Part shown: one piece after another, positions 15,771-22,739 of the stretch
Position numbering within the stretch: position 1 is the stretch's first letter
Layout of the letters: every line of letters begins with the position of its first letter
Assembly (NCBI GenBank): GCA_005116965.1
Contig: SWDG01000006.1
Span: forward strand, 357,574-391,862
DNA: 34,289 nucleotides
Direction of reading: 5' to 3'
DNA from: Nitrospira sp.
GTDB lineage: Bacteria > Nitrospirota > Nitrospiria > Nitrospirales > Nitrospiraceae
Notes under the pieces: generated by a model
What the model was told of the DNA's origin: nothing
What the model saw: only the letters and a program-made list of their open reading frames with translations
The model's database searches: none
Position numbers and translations under genes: made by a program

Positions 15771-16231
15771 GATCATTCCAAAGTCACTTTAAATCACAGC
15801 CCTGTCCAGGCAACGCATTGGAAATAAAGATCTACTACGAAGATACCGACTGCGGCGGGGTCGTATACTACGCCAACTATCTCAAATATTTTGAGCGGGC
15901 GCGGACCCACTATCTTGAAGATCGCGGACTATCGGTGGCGGGGCTTATGGCCCAAGGAACGGTGTTTGTCGTCGTGCATGCGGAGGTGCATTATCGGTCG
16001 CCTGCCCGCTATGGCGAAACGTTGGTGATCGAGACGGTCGTTCCCGAGATGACGGCTGCGTCGATTACTTTTGCCCACGTGGTCAAGGACAAAGTCAGTG
16101 GGCGTGTCGTGGCCGAAGGGTCGGCCAGACTGGCGGCGACGGACGGCAACGGCAAGGTGAAGCGCCTGGACAAGGCAACCGTCGCTGCGATACAGTCGGA
16201 GTCGCATTCTGCGGAGAGACGTCATCCGTAA
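15755..16231 (+). CDS. ybgC: YbgC-family acyl-CoA thioesterase (hotdog fold)
   Basis: This 158-residue protein has the hotdog thioesterase signature 'YYEDTDCGGVVYYANYLKYF' (27-46), where the Asp of 'EDTD' is the catalytic residue. The fold continues with 'VVVHAEVHYRSPARYGETL' and 'GRVVAEGSARLAATD'. YbgC proteins hydrolyse acyl-CoA or acyl-ACP and often sit with tol-pal genes in envelope maintenance; no tol-pal genes are visible here. The N-terminal 22 residues precede the usual family start, so a downstream TTG ('ALEIKIYYED', near 15815) is an alternative start if the hairpin-borne ATG is not used. Confidence 0.9.
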   Translation: MKEPDGSFQSHFKSQPCPGNALEIKIYYEDTDCGGVVYYANYLKYFERARTHYLEDRGLSVAGLMAQGTVFVVVHAEVHYRSPARYGETLVIETVVPEMTAASITFAHVVKDKVSGRVVAEGSARLAATDGNGKVKRLDKATVAAIQSESHSAERRHP

Positions 16232-16429
16232 TGTGCAGCGCGTGGAGCCGCGCGGTCGTTCGTTGCTTTCCGCAAGGGATAAACGACGGTTCACGAATTG
16301 CGACCAGTCCGGCAAGCGTCCAATAACCAGCGCGGCGCCTGGATCTAGCGGCTGCTCTCAGCCGGCGCGTTGTCGCCATGCCTAATTTGTGAGAGCGGCC
16401 ATCGCAACAAGATGAAAGGAGTGTCCCTT

Positions 16430-17023
16430 ATGAGCCAGCAGATTTCCGGATATACGTACGGCACCTCGGCGGTCGCGAAGTCGCCGGTGAGCCTTGCCGA
16501 TTTCCAATTGATGCAGAAGAGCGCGTTGTTCGGCGAGGAGGACGTGAAGTATTTACGTCTCTCGCACGATGTGGTGAAGGACCAGGTGGAAGCCATTTTG
16601 GACGTGTGGTACGGCTTCGTCGGATCCCAGCCGCATCTGCTCCAATCGTTCCTCGGTAAAAGTGACGGCAAACCGCTCGGCGACTACTTGGGTGGGGTGC
16701 GGAAGCGGTTCGGCCAGTGGATTCTCGACACGGCCCGTGCGGAATACGATCAGAAGTGGCTCGATTATCAACATGAGATCGGCCTGCGTCATCATCGCAC
16801 GAAGAAGAACCAGACGGACGGCGCGGCGGCGTCAGCGGCGATCGTGCCGTTTCGCGATCTCTTCGCGCTCATTTTCCCAGTGACTGTTACATTGAAGCCC
16901 TTTCTCGCGAAAAAGGGCCACTCGGCCGAGGACGTTGAGAAGATGTACGCGGCATGGGTCAAGTCCTGCCTGCTCCAGATCACGCTCTGGAGTCACCCCT
17001 ACGTCAAAGCCGGCGATTTCTAA
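16430..17023 (+). CDS. Protoglobin (single-domain haem protein)
   Basis: The ATG at 16430 has AAGGAG 8 bases upstream and yields 197 residues, the size of Methanosarcina protoglobin (about 195). The signature 'WLDYQHEIGLRHHRTKKNQT' (110-129) contains the proximal haem ligand, His121 by position. The later helices are also typical: 'FRDLFALIFPVTVTLKPFLA' and 'MYAAWVKSCLLQITLW'. Protoglobins bind O2, CO and NO. Here no sensor output domain is attached, so a role in gas binding or NO/O2 handling is inferred only. It is monocistronic and ends in a strong terminator. Confidence 0.9.
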   Translation: MSQQISGYTYGTSAVAKSPVSLADFQLMQKSALFGEEDVKYLRLSHDVVKDQVEAILDVWYGFVGSQPHLLQSFLGKSDGKPLGDYLGGVRKRFGQWILDTARAEYDQKWLDYQHEIGLRHHRTKKNQTDGAAASAAIVPFRDLFALIFPVTVTLKPFLAKKGHSAEDVEKMYAAWVKSCLLQITLWSHPYVKAGDF

Positions 17024-17042
17024 TCGGGCATTGAGTCGAATT

Positions 17043-17107
17043 CGGGGACATTCTCATCGAGACCGGGGCTGCGCTCGGTGCGATCTGGAATGTCCCCGTT
17101 TTCTTTT
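17043..17107 (+). terminator. Rho-independent terminator after the protoglobin gene
   Basis: CGGGGACATTC (17043-17053) pairs perfectly over 11 bp with GAATGTCCCCG (17088-17098) and is followed by TTTTCTTTT. The loop is 34 nt with its own GC-rich segment. It starts 20 bp after the stop codon. Confidence 0.85.
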
Positions 17108-17242
17108 CCACGGCCATGCGCAGCACGATATTCTCCTGCTGTCGATCGCAGGGCTAGCTTGCTGCGGGGATCTTCATTGGAAGGAGTCTTCAGGAACTCC
17201 TCCCGTCATCGAACAGGAGGAGACAGGGTCAGCTTCACCCTG

Positions 17243-18970
17243 TCAACGATGGGTCACTGTTTGAGTGGAGAAGCCCTGGAGTTTCTTACCGACCTGCGCC
17301 TTCGTGTCACCCACAGTGCCACCTGACTCTGACCACTGCGTAATCACGATTTCTATTCGTCGGTTCTTACTCCGGTTTTTTTCCGTGTCATTGGCCGCGA
17401 TCGGTTTGCTATCGGCGTACCCCATGGCTTTGACTCGGTCAGCCTCAAGCCCTCCGTTGATCAATATTTGAATGGCATGTTCGGCCCTGGTCCGGGAGAG
17501 TTCGATATTATCTCGAAAGCCCTTCCGAGGGTCGATCCGGAGCGGCGCGTTGTCGGTATGGCCGGCAACCTCAATGTTCTGGTAGCGAAATCCGTGCAGG
17601 ACGGCTCCGATCCGCTCGAGCAACGAAGTGCCTCCGAGGGTAACCGCAGCATCACCGGTGGGGAACAATTCGGTGGTTGCAAACGCGAGGGTCAATTTAT
17701 TGCCTCGCTGCCTCAACGTCGCACTGCCCTTCTTGAGTTCGGGCTGTAAGAGGCTCGCGAGACTCTCGCTCATCTTCCCGAGGTCGCTACTTGATAAGGA
17801 TTCTGTGTCATCTGCAACCGCAGGCGTAGATGGCAGCAGGTTCGTCACGGATAGGTTTTGATCGAGCGATTGCAGCGGAATCGTGCTTTTGTCGGCACCG
17901 CTGTCCTCTTGAGCAGGAGCTGGCTCGGCTGGTTTGGACGCATTGCGTTCGAGGTCCGCCAGCAATTGTTTCGTGCGTGCGAGTTCCGTGTCTCTTGCCA
18001 TGAGTTGAGGATTGAGATCCGCCAGCTTTTGCGTGACCTGTTTGAGGTCGTCCTTGAGCTGCGCGAGTTCTTGCTCTTTCCGCGCTGTCTGCTGTTCAAC
18101 TTCGGTCGCACGGCGTTTGGTCTGGGCCAGTTCCTGTTCTTTTCCCGCCATCTGTAGTTCGACTTCAGTTAGGCGGCGCTTGGCCTGCGCCAGATCTTGC
18201 TCTTTCCCCGATGCCGTCAGTTGTTCTGTTTCGGCTGGGCGGCGTCTGGCCTGCGCCAGGTCCTGCTCTTTCCGCGCTGTCTGTTGTTCGGCTTCGGTGA
18301 CGCGACGTTTCGCTTGCGCCAGTTCTTGCTCCTTCCCTGCCATCTGTTGTTCGGCTTCGGCAATTCGGCGTTTAGTCTGCGTCAGTTCCTGTTCTTTCCC
18401 TGCTATCTGTTGTTCGGCGTCGGCTGCACGGCGTTTGGTCTGTGCCAGTTCCTGTTCTTTCCCCGCCGTCTGTTGTTCAAGTTCGGCGACACGACGTTTC
18501 GCCTGCGCCAGTTCCTGCTCTTTCTTTGCGGTCTGTTGTTCGGCGTCGGCTGCGCGGCGTTTGGCCTGCGTCAATTCTTGCCCTTTCCCCGTGGTCAGCT
18601 GTTGTTCAACTTCGGCGACGCGACGTTTGGCCTGGGTGAGATCCTCAGCTTGTGACGCAAGATCCTCTCGAAGCTTCTTGGAATTCTCGTAGGCGTCGGA
18701 TCGCAGGGCTGTGATCTCACTATCTTTGGCATGGAGTTGGATAACCAACTCACCGATCCGCCGTTTTGCATTCTCCAGATTGCCGGCAGCGAGTTGTCGC
18801 TCGAGCTCGTCGATTTTTTGCTTGGCTTGCTGGAGATGGGTTCTCGTTACGCTCAATTCGTCTTGTGGCGACTGGCCGTCTGCATCTCTGGCGGCCATAG
18901 AAACCGGCACAACTCCGCATAACATGGTGAGGAGTGTAAGCGTGAAGGCGGATAAGTTTTTGATGATCAT
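17243..18970 (-). CDS. OmpA-C/MotB-like peptidoglycan-binding protein with long coiled coil
   Basis: The 575-residue protein begins with a signal peptide (to about residue 27, 'VVPVSMAA'). A continuous coiled coil spans about 36-345 and includes nine tandem 21-residue units of the form 'GKEQELAQTKRRAADAEQQ'. A low-complexity linker follows, then a C-terminal OmpA/MotB domain with 'EVAGHTDNAPL', 'NIELSRTRAEHAIQIL' and 'NRSKNRRIEIVI', the residues that bind diaminopimelate in peptidoglycan. There is no beta-barrel or transmembrane anchor, so it is probably a periplasmic strut bound to the wall through its C-terminus. Unit 7 is 22 residues and carries a helix-unfriendly proline, which would break the heptad phase. 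It ends against a 7-bp hairpin (17223-17243). Confidence 0.88.
   Translation of the reverse strand: MIIKNLSAFTLTLLTMLCGVVPVSMAARDADGQSPQDELSVTRTHLQQAKQKIDELERQLAAGNLENAKRRIGELVIQLHAKDSEITALRSDAYENSKKLREDLASQAEDLTQAKRRVAEVEQQLTTGKGQELTQAKRRAADAEQQTAKKEQELAQAKRRVAELEQQTAGKEQELAQTKRRAADAEQQIAGKEQELTQTKRRIAEAEQQMAGKEQELAQAKRRVTEAEQQTARKEQDLAQARRRPAETEQLTASGKEQDLAQAKRRLTEVELQMAGKEQELAQTKRRATEVEQQTARKEQELAQLKDDLKQVTQKLADLNPQLMARDTELARTKQLLADLERNASKPAEPAPAQEDSGADKSTIPLQSLDQNLSVTNLLPSTPAVADDTESLSSSDLGKMSESLASLLQPELKKGSATLRQRGNKLTLAFATTELFPTGDAAVTLGGTSLLERIGAVLHGFRYQNIEVAGHTDNAPLRIDPRKGFRDNIELSRTRAEHAIQILINGGLEADRVKAMGYADSKPIAANDTEKNRSKNRRIEIVITQWSESGGTVGDTKAQVGKKLQGFSTQTVTHR
18083..18652 (-). repeat. 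Nine in-frame 63-bp tandem repeats (21-residue coiled-coil units)
   Basis: Residues 107-296 of the OmpA-C protein consist of nine units beginning G/R/K-K-E-Q-E/D-L, each three heptads long (unit 7 has one extra residue). At DNA level the units are similar but not identical, with recurrent blocks such as cgtttggcctg and cagttcctg, so this is a coding minisatellite able to gain or lose copies. Confidence 0.85.
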
Positions 18971-19306
18971 GTCTCACCCACAAGCTGCAAAGGTGCAGTG
19001 ACTATAAATAAAGTTGCGCTCCATCAATGGATTTCAACACACTCATGTGTCTATGAAATCCACTCACGAGGCACAGGCGGAAGCGCCTGTGTTGAACCCT
19101 CAATCGATGTTGGCGCTTCCCCTCTTCGTACATGAAAAAAGAAAGAAGGTAGCTAATCCTATCGCCTTCCTGATTCACTTTACAACGGGGCAGTACAGCT
19201 GTTCACGAGTGTGGTGCCAGTTCGTCCATCGTCTGCTGGCTGGCGCCACATCGACAGGCGAGATCGGACACAGCGGCGAACTCTGTGAGACGAGTCGCTG
19301 CCGGCA
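18971..19306. other. Upstream region of the OmpA-C gene with two strong hairpins
   Basis: Hairpin 1 (19028-19062) has arms TGGATTTCA and TGAAATCCA around ACACA-CTCA-TGTGT, nearly continuous. Hairpin 2 (19072-19091) is CACAGGCG-GAAG-CGCCTGTG, perfect. A -10-like TATAGT lies on the minus strand at 19006-19001, 30 bp before the gene. The hairpins sit at and upstream of the -35 position, so they may be operator palindromes, a small RNA, or terminators for the minus-strand lipoprotein gene (19307), though U-tracts are missing. No other gene is seen here. Confidence 0.45.
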
Positions 19307-19633
19307 TTACTCGATTGGGTAGAGCGGATCTTTGCTTGTAGGCCGTTTCACTCGTTCGATGACACTTCCCGCGCACCAATACGCTTCCTGATTCAAGAAT
19401 GGGAAAATAAGCATGAGCCAGCTTGCTTCCACTTGCACGTCGTCGGGTATCAATCGCGCGCTTCTCTCGCGCGCAGTCAGCTTCAGATTGAGCAGACAGC
19501 CTTCTTTGGTGTACCCGCTCGCGGTTACCCTTGCGGATCGATCCAACCCTCCTGCCGACTTATCGGCGTGGGAAGCGCACCCCGCTAAAAACATTGAAGC
19601 GACGACAGTGAGCGTTGCGCAAAAGCGTTTCAT
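19307..19633 (-). CDS. Small putative lipoprotein
   Basis: The ATG at 19633 with GAGGTG just upstream is preferred to the GTG two codons earlier. The 108-residue product starts with a signal peptide and lipobox 'MFLAGCASHA', so it should be a lipid-anchored envelope protein. The remainder ('YTKEGCLLNLKLTARERSAR', 'DDVQVEASWLML', 'EAYWCAGSVIERV') shows two further cysteines that might form a disulphide. I recognise no family. It lies upstream of the OmpA-C gene on the same strand, 336 bp away. Confidence 0.6.
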   Translation of the reverse strand: MKRFCATLTVVASMFLAGCASHADKSAGGLDRSARVTASGYTKEGCLLNLKLTARERSARLIPDDVQVEASWLMLIFPFLNQEAYWCAGSVIERVKRPTSKDPLYPIE

Positions 19634-20271
19634 TGCCACCTCAAGAAATATTTAAACACCGACTCGATTGGGGAATTCAACGGACCTCACGGAACGAGGC
19701 GCCGGTTGCTTGCATGGGAGCACATACTCGCCGCTCCCAAAGTTTGCGCTCGAAGACTAGGGAACTCGGCAGATTGTCGGAGAAATATAAGAAGGGTGTC
19801 AAGAAACGGCTAGAGAGGTATGAATTTGAAGGAGATTCGTCTTTCATCGCACGGACCGTGAGAGGTAAGAACGATGTCCCACATTTTGGTCCCCACCTTC
19901 TGTGGATAAACTTGTGAGTAAGTCCGTTTCTTGGTCAGGCTATGCATAAATGACGGGGCTATTTATCAAACTGCCTACTTTTTGGGCGTCTGGACTGTGT
20001 CGGAAGACCTACTGCTAATAGTGGCTCCTATCATGTTTCTCGATGTTTACACGCATTCCTAGCCTTGTGTCCGCGGCATCCAACAACAAGCCTCTACCGG
20101 AGGCATTGATCCGACCAGCAGAGATGTCGTTATCCACAGCCATGAGGATTGCCTGTGGATCATAGATGAATTGCTGTGACTAGAGCGCTCTTTCTGATCT
20201 GTCAAGAGGCAGTCTGAACAGAACGCCGTCTCGTCGGGGAAGAAGGTAGAGCCAAATGGCTGGGAGCCGCA
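19634..20271. other. 638-bp gene-free stretch with DnaA-box cluster
   Basis: No frame here looks like a gene; a 100-codon plus-strand frame ending at 19917 overlaps the lipoprotein start and has no features. What stands out are the DnaA-box matches: TGTGGATAA at 19901-19909 (perfect, minus strand), TTATCCACA at 20130-20138 (perfect, plus strand) and TGTGGATCA at 20154-20162 (one mismatch). An AT-rich patch (aatatttaaac) is near 19648. No dnaA, dnaN or rep gene is in the window. Confidence 0.45.
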
Positions 20272-20448
20272 CTACTTTTTTCGATACACATTGAGCCCGA
20301 TCTTCTCTTGTCGATCCGGAATCGTCACGTTCCCTTCCGTCGAAGCAATGATGATGGTCTTGCCTGTTGAAGAGGGACCGAACTCCTTTGAGAGGTCTAC
20401 TCTGATCGTCAACACAGACCCTTCGACGCTCATCTCAACGTTTTTCAT
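20272..20448 (-). CDS. 58-residue conserved small protein
   Basis: Minus-strand ATG at 20448, with AAAGGG 8-9 bases upstream, opens a 58-codon frame ending in TAG at 20272. The product is 'MKNVEMSVEGSVLTIRVDLS' onward, with 'KEFGPSSTGKTIIIASTEGN' and the tail 'KIGLNVYRKK'. I recognise this pattern (short strands, FGPSxxGKT, LNVY-K end) as a small conserved hypothetical protein of many bacteria and archaea. Function is unknown. 'GPSSTGKT' resembles a P-loop by chance only, since no NTPase fold fits in 58 residues. It has no signal peptide. Confidence 0.8.
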   Translation of the reverse strand: MKNVEMSVEGSVLTIRVDLSKEFGPSSTGKTIIIASTEGNVTIPDRQEKIGLNVYRKK

Positions 20449-20615
20449 GATCGTACCCTTTCAGTTGCACAAGTGATGGTTCGTTGGCTCTCAGCGACGA
20501 TCCCCCATGACCCATTCACGGGGGTGACTTCTGGCTGTGCCAAGGCCGAGCCCAGGATCAGGTTCTGCATGTGGCTCGATTTGAGAATGGACCGCTTCCT
20601 CACAGGATTAGGGGG

Positions 20616-21077
20616 CTAGCGAGCCAAGGTAGTGCCAGAGAGCTGCTTGGCGATATTAGGTAAATGTTTTTGGGCATCGGCACCTTGAAAACTGAAGGTC
20701 AGCACAAAACCCGAACACTGGGTATACCCGGTGCCGCCAGGGCCTTTGCTGTTTCGAAAGTCACCGATGACCATATCCCCTCCCGTACACACCGGGAATG
20801 CCGTTTTCTTGAACGCCGGATTCTGCAAGGACATGTCGATGATCTGTTTGATCTCCATCACGGTTTCGCTTTGTTGGTCGATGTGCACGTACATCGACAG
20901 CACTTGACCGCTGGGCCATTGCCACGCGCAGCCCTCACCCGTTCCCATCCTGGATTGGACGGCAGATAACGAGGGAGATGTCAGCAGGCTACAGACTTGA
21001 GCAGCCATAGGGCTCCCTGCCTGGACGGGGGACGAGACAAGTACTCCAACGATCGCAATGAGATATTTCAGTTTCAC
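20616..21077 (-). CDS. Secreted hypothetical protein (153 residues)
   Basis: A GTG start at 21077 opens a protein with a classical signal peptide cleaved near 'SSPVQA'. The mature part has four cysteines ('AQVCSLL', 'GEGCAWQW', 'FPVCTGGD', 'YTQCSGF'), which could form two disulphides, and a mixed alpha/beta look. The spacing 'CSLLT...GEGCAWQW' is seen in several DUF3558-like or inhibitor-like exported proteins, but I would not assign a family. Downstream on the same strand is the 58-residue gene. Confidence 0.65.
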   Translation of the reverse strand: MKLKYLIAIVGVLVSSPVQAGSPMAAQVCSLLTSPSLSAVQSRMGTGEGCAWQWPSGQVLSMYVHIDQQSETVMEIKQIIDMSLQNPAFKKTAFPVCTGGDMVIGDFRNSKGPGGTGYTQCSGFVLTFSFQGADAQKHLPNIAKQLSGTTLAR

Positions 21078-21262
21078 TCTGTGTGGCCTTTAAGAATAGC
21101 GCTTGCGACAGGGAGAGAGTACCTGCCTCCGCTGCTCAGCCTGTTACACCGACGGTCGTGCCCCTTGACGATATGGAACGAACGGGTTGGCAAATTGTAG
21201 CCCTTGCCCATTGGGCATTCAATGGCTTTTGCATCGGTATGCCGCGCATCGGTTTGTCATTG

Positions 21263-21280
21263 CGCTATTCGCTAATAGCG
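21263..21280 (-). terminator. Possible terminator hairpin after the lipoprotein gene
   Basis: CGCTATT-CGCT-AATAGCG forms a 7-bp stem, extendable by TTGT/ACAA across a bulge. It lies 22 bp after the minus-strand lipoprotein stop (21302). There is no U-tract, so function as a terminator is uncertain. Confidence 0.35.
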
Positions 21281-21301
21281 ACAACGCGTGATGTCTGGCA
21301 G

Positions 21302-21937
21302 CTATTTGTGTGGAATTAGCTCGATGGTCTTCGTTTGGCGTGTATTACTGCGAGTGTCTGTCACGCTGAGGATGACCTCGTGCGGTTGTGATCCCCATTT
21401 TTCAAACGTGATATGGACGGTCGAACGTGTTTCGATCTGGGGCACGACCAAGCGTTGCCCAGAATGGACATCGTAGGCCTTGACCCTTCGATAGCCGCTG
21501 GCAGGCAGGTAGTCATACGCGAGTATTCGACTATCGACTGACCAGTGAAATGCCAGTACGTCTCCTTCAGTTAGAACGTCAAGCTCTTGCGCCACCACAG
21601 TGGTCAGATTCAGGAGGCCAACCAGCGTGTGATGTCCCGCAGTAGAAAATGCCGCATACTGCCTATTCGGTGACACGCGAACCACATCGAATCGTTGCGG
21701 GTGGAAATAGAGACCTGGGGCAATGGTCGACTCAATTGGTAAGTGCTGAACGGTAAATCGAGAGGGTGAAGACTGATCGGCTGAGGTCAAGAGAAGGGCT
21801 TCACGATCAGGAGCCAGGTCCACGGACGGGTAGGGCGATAGGGTCTGTGCACCGCAGGCCAGTACGAAGGCGCCGACGAACAGAATTCCTAGCGTGGAAC
21901 CACCACGACGGCCACAAACACCCACGGGGCCATCCAC
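21302..21937 (-). CDS. Putative lipoprotein with WD40/TolB-like propeller repeats
   Basis: The frame is open from 22015, but that would overlap the amidase gene by 77 bp. A GTG at 21937, one base past the amidase stop, gives 211 residues with signal peptide and lipobox 'VGAFVLACGAQ'. The mature part has short beta-strand motifs ending in serine/aspartate turns: 'VSPNRQYAAFST', 'WSVDSRILAYDYL' and 'GYRRVKAYDVHSGQRLV'. This is the pattern of TolB/WD40-type propeller blades, although too few blades are present for a full propeller. Tight spacing implies co-transcription with the amidase and PLD-like genes. Confidence 0.6.
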   Translation of the reverse strand: MDGPVGVCGRRGGSTLGILFVGAFVLACGAQTLSPYPSVDLAPDREALLLTSADQSSPSRFTVQHLPIESTIAPGLYFHPQRFDVVRVSPNRQYAAFSTAGHHTLVGLLNLTTVVAQELDVLTEGDVLAFHWSVDSRILAYDYLPASGYRRVKAYDVHSGQRLVVPQIETRSTVHITFEKWGSQPHEVILSVTDTRSNTRQTKTIELIPHK

Positions 21938-21938
21938 C

Positions 21939-22679
21939 TCAGAGGCCGGGGATCGGTCGTTCTGTCGCGCCGGCCCAGAAGTAGTTGCCATCGGACCTTT
22001 TATACCAGTGGGCATTGCCGTTGACGGTCAAGCCATTGCTCGTCCAGCCTTGATACTCCAGCCTCTTTCCGCTTTTGACCGTGCGCACCACCTCTGCTGT
22101 AGTGGTGGGGGCTTGCTTTCGAATGTTAAGGTCGACGCGAGTCTTCACGCTACCTAGTTTTTTAACGAAATTGAATGTGGCCGGATCGATTTGGATGCCA
22201 TTGGCCATGTCGATGAGCTTGTCGAGGTCTACTTCAGAACCTGGGCATGTCTTATCGGAGCGGATCTCTCGATGTCCGATGATGTGATCACGGTCACAAG
22301 GGATGGACCATCGTCGGCAAATCTCATCGATCAACCGGGCGCTGGCTTCATATAGCGCATCTGACCAAGGGGTATCCTCTCGTCCTTCATGTTCGATACC
22401 GATCGTATACCAGTTCGGATTGATATCGGGTTTCAACAATCGCCACGTTGGGGCCACGATGCGGCCTGCGTGCCAAGCCGTATCGCTTTCGCCCACGTAC
22501 TGATGAATTTCCCCCTGTTTGCCGATTCCATAGTGGGCGGAGACCCCTGATTCTTCGCTCTTGAACCAAGCGTCGGTGCCCTTGAGCGTGCCTTCCATAA
22601 TGTGGATCACAATCACCTCAGGCCTAAATCCCTCCCGCCCCTTGTCTTTATTTGGACTGCCAATCCATTGAATAGCCAT
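21939..22679 (-). CDS. N-acetylmuramoyl-L-alanine amidase (Amidase_2) with SH3b domain
   Basis: The 246-residue enzyme should cut the amide bond between muramic acid and the stem peptide. Catalytic domain (about 3-155): zinc ligands His26 ('VIVIHIMEG'), His136 ('IIGHREI') and Cys145 ('KTCPG'), with 'SAHYGIGKQGEIHQYV' and 'YTIGIEHEG' typical of the AmpD/T7-lysozyme group. A bacterial SH3 domain (about 178-240, 'LNIRKQAPTTTAEVVRTV', 'DGNYFWAGATE') probably binds the wall. AGGAGG 6 bases before the ATG marks the start. There is no signal peptide, as in phage endolysins, so export or release needs another route. It lies between a PLD-like gene and a lipoprotein gene in one direction. Confidence 0.93.
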   Translation of the reverse strand: MAIQWIGSPNKDKGREGFRPEVIVIHIMEGTLKGTDAWFKSEESGVSAHYGIGKQGEIHQYVGESDTAWHAGRIVAPTWRLLKPDINPNWYTIGIEHEGREDTPWSDALYEASARLIDEICRRWSIPCDRDHIIGHREIRSDKTCPGSEVDLDKLIDMANGIQIDPATFNFVKKLGSVKTRVDLNIRKQAPTTTAEVVRTVKSGKRLEYQGWTSNGLTVNGNAHWYKRSDGNYFWAGATERPIPGL

Positions 22680-22739
22680 TAGGATCCTCCTGAACTGTTA
22701 CGCACTTCGCCAAATACCTGAGAAGGCGACGCACTCGAA

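Noticed and set aside
18012-18692. Long Cys/Ser/Phe-rich plus-strand frame opposite the OmpA-C repeats
   Set aside because: It is the mirror of the tandem repeat on the coding strand; the regular composition keeps the opposite frames open.
19615-19917. 100-codon plus-strand frame across the lipoprotein start
   Set aside because: It begins antisense to the lipoprotein gene and shows no domain, signal or ribosome-binding site.
20445-20570. 41-codon minus-strand frame overlapping the 58-residue gene by ATGA
   Set aside because: No ribosome-binding site and no protein-like pattern; the overlap alone is weak evidence for a leader peptide.
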